A DNA stretch of 64,000 bases, taken from contig NZ_MCAS01000014.1 of assembly GCF_003610895.1 (NCBI RefSeq), positions 1 to 64,000 on the forward strand, in the 5' to 3' direction. A model generated the notes under the pieces. It was given only the letters and a program-made list of their open reading frames with translations. It was not told the origin of the DNA and made no database searches. The stretch's first letter is position 1. Each line of letters begins with the position of its first letter. Positions 9,123 through 18,727 of the stretch are shown here, one piece after another. Source of the stretch: Paraburkholderia fungorum (GTDB lineage: Bacteria > Pseudomonadota > Gammaproteobacteria > Burkholderiales > Burkholderiaceae). The position numbers were made by a program, and so were the translations under genes.

Positions 9123-10019
9123 TCAACGCGGCGCAAGCCGAACGAGCTGCACGCTATGCAATGCCGTCAGCGCAACCGCGATCCAGATCGGAATATACGT
9201 GGCCAACTGCGCGGCACTGAGTGTCTCGCCAAGCAACGTGATCGAGACAAACACCAGCAACACCGGCTCGACATACCCGAGGATGCCGAACAACGCGACT
9301 GGCAATAAACGGCTCGCCTTCAGATACGAAGCAAGCGCAAGGGTGCTGAGCGCGCCGAGTCCGGGCAACAGCAGACACCACATGTCGATGCGCCCGCCGA
9401 TCATCGCCAGCGACCCGCCGATAACGATGAACACCGCCGCCGCCGGCAACAGCAGCGCCATTTCCACGGTGAACATGGCGAGCGAATCCTGATTGATCTT
9501 GCGACGCAGCACGAAATACGGCGGATAGCCGAGTGCGACGAGCAAGGTGGGCCACGAGAAGGCACCCGTCACCCACAGTTCGTGCGCAACCCCCAACGCG
9601 GCGCAGATCACAGCGAGCCACTGCAATCCGTCGAGGCGCTCGTGATAGTAGAAACGCCCCACCAGCACCATCACGAGCGGCAGCAGGAAATAGCCGAGCG
9701 AGACTTCGAGCATGCGCCCATGCAGCGGCGCCCATAGAAACACCCACAGTTGCGCGCCCAGCAGAACCGCGCTGACGACCATCGCCAGGCCGAGCCGCGG
9801 CTCGGTCACCATACGGTAAAGAAGTTGCCGAAGAATGGGCAGACGTTTGCGCAATACGATCAGCACCAGCGCGCCGGGCACGGTCCACACGACACGCCAC
9901 GCGAAAATGTCGAGACCGCTCAACGGCGCGAGCAGTTTGGCGTAAGCGGACAGTAATGCAAACATCGCGGCCGCACCGACTGACAACGCGATACCGCGCT
10001 TTGGGTCATACTGGTTCAT
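9123..10019 (-). CDS. rarD: EamA/RarD-type drug-metabolite transporter
   Basis: The 298-residue inner-membrane protein has about ten hydrophobic segments in two EamA repeats, typical of the drug/metabolite transporter superfamily. The N-terminal sequence and length match RarD proteins (about 295). I start at MNQYDPK; a longer reading upstream adds 80 residues of non-membrane, Arg/Cys-rich sequence not seen in the family. The substrate is unknown for RarD. It converges on the Mpo1-like gene with only 14 bases between stops. Confidence 0.82.
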   Translation of the reverse strand: MNQYDPKRGIALSVGAAAMFALLSAYAKLLAPLSGLDIFAWRVVWTVPGALVLIVLRKRLPILRQLLYRMVTEPRLGLAMVVSAVLLGAQLWVFLWAPLHGRMLEVSLGYFLLPLVMVLVGRFYYHERLDGLQWLAVICAALGVAHELWVTGAFSWPTLLVALGYPPYFVLRRKINQDSLAMFTVEMALLLPAAAVFIVIGGSLAMIGGRIDMWCLLLPGLGALSTLALASYLKASRLLPVALFGILGYVEPVLLVFVSITLLGETLSAAQLATYIPIWIAVALTALHSVQLVRLAPR

Positions 10020-10648
10020 TGCGCGGCCCGCGATGCAATGACCTTGGCGTGCGGTGCAGGTATGTGCGGCGCAACATAGGGCTGCGCGCCTCGAATTGTT
10101 GTCATTGGAAGTGAAGTCTCTGAATCTGGAAATGCGTCTGGCAGCGCGGCTTGCCGTGTGAATCAGCGCTGCGTTTTTATCGTCGATCGGCGATGCAAGC
10201 GGGCATTCTAGACGGGTTCGCGGCCATCGTGCCCGCTCGCTCATTGCAATCAGCAGCAACTTTTCCCGTGCGCATCATGCGCGGATGCACTAGAACATAA
10301 CTTCACGCGCGCGAGGAAAATCAGCAACTGCAACGCCGGCAATGTCCCGTGCAGTCGCTCAAGCGCGAATCTTGCTTCGAAGTCTGGCGACGCCGTTTGC
10401 AACGTCATCCGGGACATCGCGGATATCCGTAGTAACGGTCAACCGTCATTTGCAACCGTCATTCGCAACTGTCATCTGCAGCATCAACGAGCCGGGCCGG
10501 CAAAGGCAGTCCATACGGACCGAGCCGGCCTATCTTTCCCGCGGCATGCATCAACAGCGTTTCCCGCGGCATGCATCAACAGCGTTTCCCGCGCATGCCG
10601 CCGCCCGGCCAGCAATCCCGCTCATCGAATGTGACTACTGGAGCCAGC
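10020..10648. repeat. Long intergenic leader with two short tandem repeat blocks upstream of egtD
   Basis: No gene is supported in 629 bases. Two direct-repeat blocks are visible. The first is three 13-bp units of the type ACCGTCATTYGCA at 10442-10480. The second is two perfect 25-bp units at 10535-10559 and 10560-10584 followed by a partial third to about 10599; each unit contains the palindrome GCATGC. Their position just before egtD suggests regulatory repeats or slipped-strand duplications. Confidence 0.7.
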
Positions 10649-11632
10649 ATGACCCAGCCAGCCCTCTCGCACGACGCATCGCCCGATCTATTTCGTGCGA
10701 CCTTTGCCGCCGACGTACGCGCCGGACTCACACACACGCCGCAGAAAGAACTGCCGTCGAAGTATCTGTATGACGAAGTCGGCTCCGCGCTGTTCGAAGT
10801 GATCACCGTGCTGCCCGAATACGGCGTGACGCGGGCTGAAGAACGGCTGCTCGCGAAGCACGCGGCGGATATCGTCGCGCATCTGCCGCACGACGTGACG
10901 GTCGCCGAACTGGGCAGCGGCAGCGGCCGCAAAACGCGGCGCATTCTGGAAGCACTGTGTAAAAAGCGCCCCACTTCTTACTGCCCGATTGAAATATCGC
11001 GCAGCGCGCTGCAGTTGTGCAGGCGCGAACTCGGCGACATCGAGCGCATCTCGATCGTCGGTTATGAGCGCGATTACCTGGCGGGACTGGCCGAAGTCAG
11101 CAAGAACCGCGCGGCGGGCGAACGCTTACTCGTGCTGTTTCTCGGCAGTACGATCGGCAATTTCGGCAGACTGGCGGCGACGCGTTTTCTGCGTGATATC
11201 CGCAACATGCTTGCGCCCGGCGACGCACTGCTGCTTGGCACCGATCTGATCAAGCCTACCCCGGTGCTGGTGGCCGCGTACGACGATGCGATCGGCGTGA
11301 CCGCGTCGTTCAATCTGAATCTGCTCGCGCGCATCAATCGCGAACTCGATGGAGATTTTCCGCTCGACGCATTCGAGCACGTCGCGCGCTTCAATCCGGA
11401 CGCGCGCAGCATCGAAATGCATCTGCGTGCAAAGCGCGATGTCACCGCGCATGTGGGCGCCGCGCAATTGACGGTCTCGCTCAAAGCAGGCGAAACCATC
11501 TGGACCGAGAGCAGCCACAAATATCGCGTGGACGAGATGCCCGCGATCGCCGACGACGCGGGCTTCGTGTGCAGCCATCAGTGGATCGAAGATGGCTGGG
11601 GCTTTGCGGAAAGCTTGCTGGTAGCACGTTGA
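10649..11632 (+). CDS. egtD: L-histidine N-alpha-methyltransferase (EgtD-type)
   Basis: The 327-residue product is a SAM-dependent methyltransferase of the EgtD family. The N-terminus carries the LPSKYLYDEVGSALFE block; VAELGSGSGRKTR is the SAM-binding motif; LFLGSTIGNFGR and GTDLIKP are family signatures. EgtD trimethylates histidine to hercynine, the first step of ergothioneine synthesis. The start is the ATG after TGGAGCCAGC; the upstream reading crosses the tandem repeat. The partner EgtB, usually adjacent, is not in this window, so the second step must be encoded elsewhere or the gene is an orphan. Confidence 0.88.
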   Translation: MTQPALSHDASPDLFRATFAADVRAGLTHTPQKELPSKYLYDEVGSALFEVITVLPEYGVTRAEERLLAKHAADIVAHLPHDVTVAELGSGSGRKTRRILEALCKKRPTSYCPIEISRSALQLCRRELGDIERISIVGYERDYLAGLAEVSKNRAAGERLLVLFLGSTIGNFGRLAATRFLRDIRNMLAPGDALLLGTDLIKPTPVLVAAYDDAIGVTASFNLNLLARINRELDGDFPLDAFEHVARFNPDARSIEMHLRAKRDVTAHVGAAQLTVSLKAGETIWTESSHKYRVDEMPAIADDAGFVCSHQWIEDGWGFAESLLVAR

Positions 11633-11742
11633 ACGCAGTCCGGCCGCTGACTGCTGACTGGAGCAAGCGGCCGGGCACACGCGACAAGGCGGCGCGCCAT
11701 GGCGCATGATGGCGCGCCACCTGTTCTTTCGCGTGAAGCCGT

Positions 11743-12036
11743 TTAGTGCTGCTCGAAACGTTCGTAGCGCTTTTCGGTGGCGCGCTCTTCGCCGGTCACC
11801 TCGGTCACGCGCGCCGCCGGCGGCCCGTGACGCAGCCATGACAGCATCCGGTCGACCTGATTAGCCGAGCCCTGCAACATGGCTTCGACGGAACCATCTT
11901 CGAGATTCGCCACCCATCCCTTGATACCGAGCGCGTGAGCCTGCCGCACGGTGGCGTGGCGAAAACCCACGCCCTGCACGGTGCCGCGCACCCGCACGTA
12001 ATACGTTTCGATCCGCTGGTCCAGATCCGGGGCCAT
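11743..12036 (-). CDS. acyP: Acylphosphatase
   Basis: The 97-residue product matches the acylphosphatase family in length and motifs. The phosphate-binding loop is GTVQGVGFR with catalytic R26, and the catalytic asparagine is in GWVANLEDGSVE (N44). It hydrolyses carboxyl-phosphate bonds such as acetyl phosphate. I start at MAPDL because GGAGAA lies eight bases upstream; upstream ATGs at 12054 and 12105 would only add a non-conserved tail. It is monocistronic, between egtD and the divergent hpnA. Confidence 0.9.
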   Translation of the reverse strand: MAPDLDQRIETYYVRVRGTVQGVGFRHATVRQAHALGIKGWVANLEDGSVEAMLQGSANQVDRMLSWLRHGPPAARVTEVTGEERATEKRYERFEQH

Positions 12037-12198
12037 GCCGTCTTCTCCATACATTCTTTCAAGCCGGCATTCTAGACGCGTCGCGACGAGAATGCTCGGC
12101 CGCATCTCGGTTCACCTACGCGCCGAGGCCGCCTGGCGCGACACGCGGCACGCGCGACACGTACAATCCGTCGACTGTCACGCAGGGAATCAAACAGA

Positions 12199-13209
12199 AT
12201 GACCGAACAGAATCGCGATCTCGTGCTCGTGACCGGCGCCTCCGGCTTTGTCGGCTCGTCGGTGGCGCGCATCGCGCAGCAGAAGGGTTTCAGGGTGCGG
12301 GTGCTGGTACGCGCCACCAGTCCGCGCAAAAACGTCGAGGCGCTGGATGCGGAAATCGTCATTGGCGACATGCGCGACGAAGCCTCGATGCGCAACGCGC
12401 TGCGCGGCGTGCGCTATCTGCTGCACGTAGCGGCCGACTATCGCCTGTGGGCGCCGGACCCGGGCGAAATCGAGCGCTCGAATCTCGAAGGCACCGAGGC
12501 GACCATGCGCGCCGCGTTGAAGGAAGGGGTCGAACGCATCGTCTACACGAGCAGCGTGGCCACGCTGAAAGTTACCAGCTCCGGCCAATCCGCCGATGAA
12601 ACCTCGCCGCTCAAAGCCGATCAGGCGATCGGCGTGTACAAGCGCAGCAAGGTGCTCGCCGAGCGCGCGGTGGAGCGGATGATCGCCGAGGACGGCCTGC
12701 CGGCCGTGATCGTCAATCCGTCCACGCCGATCGGTCCGCGCGATGTCAAGCCGACGCCGACCGGGCGCATCATCGTCGAAGCGGCGCTCGGCAAAATTCC
12801 AGCGTTCGTCGATACGGGGCTGAACCTCGTGCACGTGGATGACGTGGCGGCCGGCCATTTTCTCGCGCTCGAACGCGGCAAGATCGGTGAGCGCTACATT
12901 CTCGGCGGCGAAAATCTGCCGCTGCAACAAATGCTCGCGGATATCGCGGCGCTGACCGGCCGCAAGGCGCCCACGTTGAGTTTGCCGCGCTGGCCGCTTT
13001 ATCCGCTCGCCGCGGGTGCCGAAGCCGTCGCCAAGATCACAAAGCGCGAACCGTTCCTCACCGTCGACGGTCTGAAGATGTCGAAGAACAAGATGTACTT
13101 CACGTCGGCTAAAGCGGAACGCGAACTCGGTTATCGCGCGCGGCCGTATCGCGAGGGCTTGAGCGATGCGCTCGACTGGTTCCGGCAAGCCGGATATTTG
13201 CAGCGCTGA
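12199..13209 (+). CDS. hpnA: Hopanoid-associated sugar epimerase/dehydratase HpnA
   Basis: The 336-residue product is an extended short-chain dehydrogenase. TGASGFVGSSVAR at residues 11-23 binds NAD(P), and YKRSK holds the catalytic Tyr/Lys pair. Sequence and neighbourhood match HpnA, found in hopanoid clusters and thought to modify the sugar of composite hopanoids. It opens the hopanoid gene region here, transcribed away from the acylphosphatase gene. The precise reaction is not established by sequence. Confidence 0.88.
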   Translation: MTEQNRDLVLVTGASGFVGSSVARIAQQKGFRVRVLVRATSPRKNVEALDAEIVIGDMRDEASMRNALRGVRYLLHVAADYRLWAPDPGEIERSNLEGTEATMRAALKEGVERIVYTSSVATLKVTSSGQSADETSPLKADQAIGVYKRSKVLAERAVERMIAEDGLPAVIVNPSTPIGPRDVKPTPTGRIIVEAALGKIPAFVDTGLNLVHVDDVAAGHFLALERGKIGERYILGGENLPLQQMLADIAALTGRKAPTLSLPRWPLYPLAAGAEAVAKITKREPFLTVDGLKMSKNKMYFTSAKAERELGYRARPYREGLSDALDWFRQAGYLQR

Positions 13210-13414
13210 CCAAGCCCTGGCGCAGGCCGGATAAGCAGCACAAGCAGCACAATCAGCACCGGGCCGCTTCGGCAGTATCAACCAGGCTCACGCAGGGCGC
13301 GCCGGGCATTCCGGCGTGGCCTGCATGCACTTTGTTACAACGTCACTGTGTTTGCGACAGGTAAAAGCCTACGCGCAGCAGGTAAAATCGTAGGTCTTAC
13401 CAGAGAAACCTCGC

Positions 13415-13984
13415 ATGAATCTTCACGAACAGCTCGGCGCGCTGGAAATGGGCGTCGATCAGCTCATCCAGGCTGTCGTGGCCCCGCAGGCCGAAAACAC
13501 CCCCGAGACATCCGCAGGAATCGCAGCGCAGGAAGCGCCGGCGGTCAATCACGTCGCGTCCGAATCGAAAGCGGAGAACGTTGCGCCTGAAGGCGCAAGC
13601 GCGGCGGTCGAAGCCGCGGAGCCCGCACCTGCGCCCGCTGAAGAACCGGCCGCCAAGCCGCTGCCCACGCTCGAAATCAACCGCCCCGCACAGAACGAGA
13701 TCACGATGACCATCGGCGGTCAGACAGTGGCGCTGCGTGCCGAGCAGATTGGACAGTTGATCGAGGAATTGGCGAACGCACGCGCCTCGATGACGCCGGA
13801 ACCGCCGCCAGGCATCCCGCCGGGCTGGCGCTTCGTCTCGACGAAAAATCCCGTCATGGCCGTGCAGAAACAGTCGAATGGCGATCGTCTGCTGATCATG
13901 CGGCATACCGGCCACGGCTGGGTGCCGTTCACGTTCTCGCCCGACATGGTGATCCAGATGTACATGATGCTCACCAAGGCTTGA
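13415..13984 (+). CDS. Conserved hypothetical protein
   Basis: The 189-residue protein has an N-terminal helical segment (1-25), an Ala/Glu/Pro-rich linker (about 25-85) and a C-terminal globular part (about 90-189). The globular part carries GGQTVALRAEQIGQLIEELA and a Trp/Phe-rich end (GWRFVSTKNP, GHGWVPFTF). No signal peptide is present. I do not recognise a named family. CCAGAGAAACCTCGC precedes the ATG. A bidirectional terminator separates it from hpnB. Function unknown. Confidence 0.65.
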   Translation: MNLHEQLGALEMGVDQLIQAVVAPQAENTPETSAGIAAQEAPAVNHVASESKAENVAPEGASAAVEAAEPAPAPAEEPAAKPLPTLEINRPAQNEITMTIGGQTVALRAEQIGQLIEELANARASMTPEPPPGIPPGWRFVSTKNPVMAVQKQSNGDRLLIMRHTGHGWVPFTFSPDMVIQMYMMLTKA

Positions 13985-14010
13985 TGCTCAGGTCGGCAGA
14001 GGTCGATGCA

Positions 14011-14041
14011 AAAAAAAGCGGCGCCTGAGAGCGCCGCTTTT
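14011..14041. terminator. Bidirectional terminator between the hypothetical gene and hpnB
   Basis: AGCGGCGC-ctgaga-GCGCCGCT forms an 8-bp stem (14017-14038), preceded by an A-run and followed by T residues. It can end transcripts arriving from both the hypothetical gene (+) and hpnB (-). Confidence 0.8.
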
Positions 14042-14074
14042 CTATTCTTCCGACAAATCGTGCACGCGCGTGTC

Positions 14075-15247
14075 TCAGCGCTCCTGCACCGGCGCCTGCA
14101 CGCGCGCCTTCCATTGCCCGCCCTTGCCGCGCCAATAGCGCACCGCCGAGGCAAACGTCGCGCCGACATAAAACAGCGCCACCAGCGGCAGAAACGGCGC
14201 CCACAACGGCGAGCGGCGGTAATAACTGAGCATCGGCGCATACGCGCAGCACATGAGCGCCCAGGCAAGCCATGCGGGCCAGCCCAGCGGCCCCAGCACC
14301 AGCGCGGCCACCGGCGGCATCAGGTAGATGATCGTCATGCCCAGCAGCGTGCCCACCAGCAGCAGCGGCGAGTAATGCAATTGCGTAAAGGCCGTGCGCG
14401 CGATCATGTTCCAGATATCGCGCCAGCTATCGTAAGGGCGCAGCGACACGCTGCGTGCCGCCACATCCAGACGGATCGGGTGACGCCCCGTGCCGCGATG
14501 CTTGATTCGCGCGGCAAGGCTGCAATCGTCGATCAGTTCGGCGCGAATCGATTCGATGCCGCCCGCTTCTTCGAGCGCACTGCGCCGCACCAGCATGCAG
14601 CCGCCCGCAGCCGCGGCCGTGCGATTGCGCGGGTTGTTGACCCACGAGAACGGATACAGCTTGGCGAAGAAGAACACGAAGGCCGGAATCAGCGCTTTCT
14701 CCCAGAACGAATCGCAGCGCAGACGGACCATCAGCGAAACCAGGTCGCGCTTTTCCGCGTCCGCGCGGGCCACGAGTTGCGTGACCGCGTCGGCGGGATG
14801 GCCGATATCCGCGTCGGTGAGCAGCAGGAAATCGGCGGGCAGGCCAAGCGTGCGCACCGCCTCGATCCCTTGCGATTGCGCCCACACCTTGCCGGACCAG
14901 CCCGGCGGCAGCGGCTTCGCGCCCAGCACCGTCAGGCGATCCGGGCATTGCAGCTGCAATGCGGCCGCGCGGGCGGCGGCGGCGGTGCCGTCGGTGCTGT
15001 GGTCGTCGACCACGATCACGTGGAATTCGCCCGGATAGTCCTGCTCGAGCAGGGTGGTGACCGCTTGCGCGATCACATCGACTTCATTGCGCGCCGGCAC
15101 CACGGCGGCAACCGCAGGCCACGTTTCGCGCCGTTCGGGCGTAAGCGCCGCAGCGGGGCGCGCCCGCCAGAAGCCGCCGCGCGCGAACAGCAACACACAC
15201 CAGATCAGCAGGGAAAGACATGAAAGAAGAAACAGAACCACCGCCAT
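14075..15247 (-). CDS. hpnB: Hopene-associated glycosyltransferase HpnB
   Basis: The 390-residue protein is a GT2-type membrane glycosyltransferase. It has an N-terminal membrane anchor (about residues 3-25), a GT-A domain with VVPARNEVDVI and VDDHSTDGT, an FLLLTDADIGH metal-binding DxD region, and several C-terminal membrane segments (about 285-375). HpnB is found next to hpnA/hpnC in hopanoid loci and is assumed to glycosylate a hopanoid side chain. Its ATG overlaps the hpnC stop (TAATG), so the two are translationally coupled. Confidence 0.88.
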   Translation of the reverse strand: MAVVLFLLSCLSLLIWCVLLFARGGFWRARPAAALTPERRETWPAVAAVVPARNEVDVIAQAVTTLLEQDYPGEFHVIVVDDHSTDGTAAAARAAALQLQCPDRLTVLGAKPLPPGWSGKVWAQSQGIEAVRTLGLPADFLLLTDADIGHPADAVTQLVARADAEKRDLVSLMVRLRCDSFWEKALIPAFVFFFAKLYPFSWVNNPRNRTAAAAGGCMLVRRSALEEAGGIESIRAELIDDCSLAARIKHRGTGRHPIRLDVAARSVSLRPYDSWRDIWNMIARTAFTQLHYSPLLLVGTLLGMTIIYLMPPVAALVLGPLGWPAWLAWALMCCAYAPMLSYYRRSPLWAPFLPLVALFYVGATFASAVRYWRGKGGQWKARVQAPVQER

Positions 15248-16113
15248 TAAGCATTACCCTCGAGTGAACCCGCTTCTACGCCGACGCGCCGCGACAGACG
15301 CATCACCACCGTGCGCACCGCGACGACGCACCAGTCAAAAGTGTTGAGCACCGGCCGCACGCGAAACACATCGTAGCCGGCCTTTTCGATCCGCTCGAGG
15401 ATGCGCAGTCCGCCGTGGATGGCGCCGCACAACTCGATGCCGAGCCGCCCGGGAATGCGCAGCGCGAGCGGCGCGCCGCGCACCAGCGTGGCCCGAACAA
15501 ACGAAATCTCGTAGGTCATCAGCTTGACCCACGCATCGTCGACGACGCCTTGCTCGATTTGCGCCTCGGTCACGTTAAAGCGCCGCAGATCCGCGAGCGG
15601 CAGATACAGACGGTCTTTTTTCCAATCGGCGGCGACGTCCTGCCAGAAGCTGATGAGCTGCGCCGCCGTGCAGATCGCATCGGCGTCGGCGAGATTCTCC
15701 GGCGTGGCGGCGGCCACCAGATGCAGCATCAGATGCCCGATCGGGCTGGCCGAGTGCCGGCAATAGTCGAGCAAGGCGGCCCGGTCCGCATAGCGGTTGT
15801 TGTCGATGTCCTGACCGCAGGCGTGGAGCAGATCGTAAAACGGTGCGAGCGGCAGTTTATACTGCGCGATCACGCCGGCAAGCTTGCCGAACAGCAGCGG
15901 GTGCACTGGTGCCGCGCGCCGCTGCGCTATCGCGTCGAGGCCGGCGCGAAAGTCGGCGAGGCGGGCATGCCGCTCGGCCGGGCTCCAGTCGCCTTCATCG
16001 GCAATGTCGGCGGCGGTGCGGACAACCTGATAGATAGTGCCGATAGGCGCGCGCAGCGCCTTTGGCAGCAACGCGCTCGCGACCGGAAAGTTTTCGTATT
16101 GATCGACGTCCAT
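15247..16113 (-). CDS. hpnC: Hydroxysqualene synthase HpnC
   Basis: The 288-residue product belongs to the squalene/phytoene synthase family. Its aspartate-rich motifs are degenerate on the first helix pair (TAADIADEGDW) and clear on the second (FWQDVAADWKKDRLYLP). HpnC converts presqualene diphosphate to hydroxysqualene in the HpnCDE route. I start at MDVDQYENFPVAS, which is the conserved family N-terminus; an upstream in-frame start at 16233 would add 40 residues. It is cotranscribed with hpnB. Confidence 0.9.
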   Translation of the reverse strand: MDVDQYENFPVASALLPKALRAPIGTIYQVVRTAADIADEGDWSPAERHARLADFRAGLDAIAQRRAAPVHPLLFGKLAGVIAQYKLPLAPFYDLLHACGQDIDNNRYADRAALLDYCRHSASPIGHLMLHLVAAATPENLADADAICTAAQLISFWQDVAADWKKDRLYLPLADLRRFNVTEAQIEQGVVDDAWVKLMTYEISFVRATLVRGAPLALRIPGRLGIELCGAIHGGLRILERIEKAGYDVFRVRPVLNTFDWCVVAVRTVVMRLSRRVGVEAGSLEGNA

Positions 16114-16488
16114 CCAGCGAGCCTCGAAACCATTCTGTAATGCGGCAGCCAATATGTGCCGCAGGACCACGTAGTTTAAGGGTTCCGCCAAACCAGTGCA
16201 GCGTGTAATCGGCGTGTAATCATTACTCACCACGCGTCATCACCTGAGGATTACCGCATGCATCATGGATATGGCCCCCACCGCCGGGAACCCATGGCGC
16301 GGCGGCGGCCCAACACCCTGACGGGCCGGTCAGAGCAAAGCCGGCCTGATAGCGTTAGAATGCGCGTTTGGTTTTGCTGTACCGGCTCGTCGCCGGGGCT
16401 CAAGACGTCAACTAGATAGATGGTCGCGGCGATAAAGTCAGATTTACCGGCTTCTTCGAAACCCGCGTCAGTCGGAGTTCGCCAATTT
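16114..16488. promoter_or_regulatory. Divergent promoter region hpnC / ispH
   Basis: No gene is supported in these 375 bases between the divergent hpnC and ispH starts. A short CG-rich inverted stretch (GGGAACCCATGGCGCGG around 16290) is visible. I could not assign promoter boxes or an operator with confidence. Confidence 0.4.
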
Positions 16489-17433
16489 ATGCGAGTCATC
16501 CTTGCTCAACCCCGCGGCTTTTGTGCGGGTGTTGTTCGTGCAATCGAGATCGTCGATCGCGCGTTACAGCAACACGGCGCGCCCGTGTATGTTCGCCACG
16601 AGATTGTTCACAATCGCCACGTGGTGGACAACTTACGCCAGAAAGGCGCGCGCTTTGTCGAAGAACTCGATGAAGTGCCGCATGGCGCCGTAGCGATTTT
16701 CAGCGCACACGGCGTTGCGCAGACCGTCGAGCGCGACGCGGAACAGCGCGGCCTCGACGTGCTCGACGCCACCTGCCCGCTCGTGACCAAGGTCCATGTG
16801 CAAGGGCGCCAATATGTGGCTGCGGGTCGTACCCTGATCCTGATCGGCCATGCGGGCCATCCGGAAGTGGAAGGCACGATCGGCCAGATCCCGGGCAAAG
16901 TGCTGCTGGTGCAGAGCGAGGCCGAGGTCGCGCACCTGGACCTGCCGCTCGATACGCCGCTTGCGTACGTCACGCAGACCACGCTGTCGGTCGACGACAC
17001 ACGGGGCATCATCGACGCCCTGCTGCGCCGTTTCACCGACATCGTCGGCCCCGACACGCGCGACATCTGCTACGCCACGCAAAACCGTCAGGCGGCGGTG
17101 CGTGAGCTGAGCAAAGAGGTCGAGGTGCTGCTGGTAGTGGGCGCCACCAATAGTTCGAACTCGAACCGGCTGCGCGAGATCGGCAGCGAAAGCGGCGTGG
17201 CGAGTTATCTCGTCGCCGACGGTTCGGAAGTGAAGCCGGAGTGGTTTGCCAACGTGCAAACCGTCGGCATCACGGCCGGTGCTTCGGCGCCGGAAGAAAT
17301 GGTGAAGAACGTAATCGATGCGCTGCGCGCATTGGGGCCTGTCGATGTCACGACGATGGCGGGCCGTGAAGAAAAAGTCGAATTCAAGTTGCCATCGAAA
17401 CTGATGCAACCACTCGCTGCACGCGAAGTTTAA
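16489..17433 (+). CDS. ispH: 4-hydroxy-3-methylbut-2-enyl diphosphate reductase
   Basis: The 314-residue product is IspH (LytB), the last enzyme of the MEP pathway, giving IPP and DMAPP from HMBPP. The three iron-sulfur-cluster cysteines sit in QPRGFCAGVVRAI (C12), DATCPLVTKVH and DICYATQNRQ. ATNSSNSNRL is the substrate-binding motif and SAHGV the histidine region. I start at MRVILAQPRG; an upstream start at 16420 adds an unrelated 23-residue tail. It is ten bases upstream of hpnH, so isoprenoid precursor supply is linked to hopanoid synthesis; many Burkholderia carry a second ispH elsewhere. Confidence 0.95.
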   Translation: MRVILAQPRGFCAGVVRAIEIVDRALQQHGAPVYVRHEIVHNRHVVDNLRQKGARFVEELDEVPHGAVAIFSAHGVAQTVERDAEQRGLDVLDATCPLVTKVHVQGRQYVAAGRTLILIGHAGHPEVEGTIGQIPGKVLLVQSEAEVAHLDLPLDTPLAYVTQTTLSVDDTRGIIDALLRRFTDIVGPDTRDICYATQNRQAAVRELSKEVEVLLVVGATNSSNSNRLREIGSESGVASYLVADGSEVKPEWFANVQTVGITAGASAPEEMVKNVIDALRALGPVDVTTMAGREEKVEFKLPSKLMQPLAAREV

Positions 17434-17443
17434 GGAGGACGTC

Positions 17444-18604
17444 TTGTCTATTCCGCTGCTACAGAAAGTCCGGGTCGGCGCCTACATCATGCGCCAGCAT
17501 ATGTCTGGCAATAAACGCTACCCGCTCGCGTTGATGCTGGAACCGCTGTTCCGCTGCAATCTTGCCTGCAATGGTTGCGGCAAGATCGACTATCCGGATC
17601 CCATCCTGAATCAGCGTCTGTCGCTCGAAGAATGCCTTGGCGCAGTCGACGAATGCGGCGCGCCGGTTGTGTCGATCGCGGGCGGCGAACCGCTCCTGCA
17701 CAAGGAAATGCCGCAGATCGTGAAGGGCATCATCGCGCGCAAGAAGTTCGTGTACCTGTGCACGAATGCGCTGCTGATGGAAAAGAAAATGGACGACTAC
17801 GAGCCGAATCCGTACTTCGTCTGGTCGGTTCACCTGGACGGCGACGAGCAGGCGCACGATCACTCCGTTTCGCAGGAAGGCGTGTACGTCAAGGCAGTCG
17901 CCGCGATCAAGGAAGCAAAGCGCCGCGGTTTCCGCGTGAACATCAATTGCACGCTGTTCAACGACGCCGTGCCGGAACGCGTGGCTGCATTCTTCGATAC
18001 GCTCGGCCCGATGGGTGTGGACGGCATCACCGTCTCGCCGGGTTATGCGTATGAGCGCGCGCCGGATCAGCAGCACTTCCTGAACCGCGACAAGACCAAG
18101 CAACTGTTCCGCGAGATTTTCAAGCGCGGCAACAACGGCAAGAACTGGTCGTTCAGCCAGTCGGGCATGTTCCTCGACTTCCTGGCCGGCAATCAGACGT
18201 ACGAGTGCACGCCCTGGGGCAACCCGGCGCGTACGGTGTTCGGCTGGCAGAAGCCGTGCTACCTGGTCGGCGAAGGCTACGTGAAGACCTTCAAGGAATT
18301 GATGGAAACCACGGAGTGGGAAAAGTACGGCACGGGCAACTACGAAAAGTGCGCGGATTGCATGGTGCACTGCGGCTTCGAGGCGACTGCCGTGATGGAT
18401 ACGGTGGCGCACCCGTTGAAGGCGTTGAAGGTCAGCTTGCGCGGTCCGAAGACTTCCGGTGCTTTCGTCAAGGATATTGCTTTGGATAAGCAACGTCCGG
18501 CCGAGTACGTGTTCTCGCGCCACGTCGAGATCAAGCTGGAAGAGATTGGGCGTGCGGGTAAGGGCAAGAAGGTGCAGACGGCGGCTTCCGCTTCCGCACA
18601 CTAA
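17444..18604 (+). CDS. hpnH: Adenosyl-hopene transferase HpnH (radical SAM)
   Basis: The 386-residue product is a radical SAM enzyme with the cluster motif in LFRCNLACNGCGK (C38, C42, C45) and the SAM-binding SIAGGEPLL. HpnH joins the 5'-deoxyadenosyl group to diploptene to make adenosylhopane. A C-terminal set of cysteines (KCADCMVHCGFE) resembles a SPASM-like auxiliary region of this family. The start codon is TTG, set by the strong AAGGAGGA seven bases upstream. It forms a two-gene operon with ispH and ends before a strong bidirectional terminator. Confidence 0.94.
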   Translation: MSIPLLQKVRVGAYIMRQHMSGNKRYPLALMLEPLFRCNLACNGCGKIDYPDPILNQRLSLEECLGAVDECGAPVVSIAGGEPLLHKEMPQIVKGIIARKKFVYLCTNALLMEKKMDDYEPNPYFVWSVHLDGDEQAHDHSVSQEGVYVKAVAAIKEAKRRGFRVNINCTLFNDAVPERVAAFFDTLGPMGVDGITVSPGYAYERAPDQQHFLNRDKTKQLFREIFKRGNNGKNWSFSQSGMFLDFLAGNQTYECTPWGNPARTVFGWQKPCYLVGEGYVKTFKELMETTEWEKYGTGNYEKCADCMVHCGFEATAVMDTVAHPLKALKVSLRGPKTSGAFVKDIALDKQRPAEYVFSRHVEIKLEEIGRAGKGKKVQTAASASAH

Positions 18605-18670
18605 GCTGTCAGCGGGGCGGCCCAGGCCGCCCTTGGTGCAGTTTTGTCCGCCCCATGACGGGCATATTGT

Positions 18671-18712
18671 AAAAAAAGCGCGGTGGCCTGATTGCCACCG
18701 CGCTTTTTCTTT
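18671..18712. terminator. Bidirectional terminator hpnH / hpnM
   Basis: A 15-bp stem (18673-18687 with 18694-18708) includes AAAAA/TTTTT ends and a 6-base loop. It serves hpnH on the plus strand and hpnM on the minus strand. Confidence 0.93.
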
Positions 18713-18727
18713 GGGCGTGACGTAACG

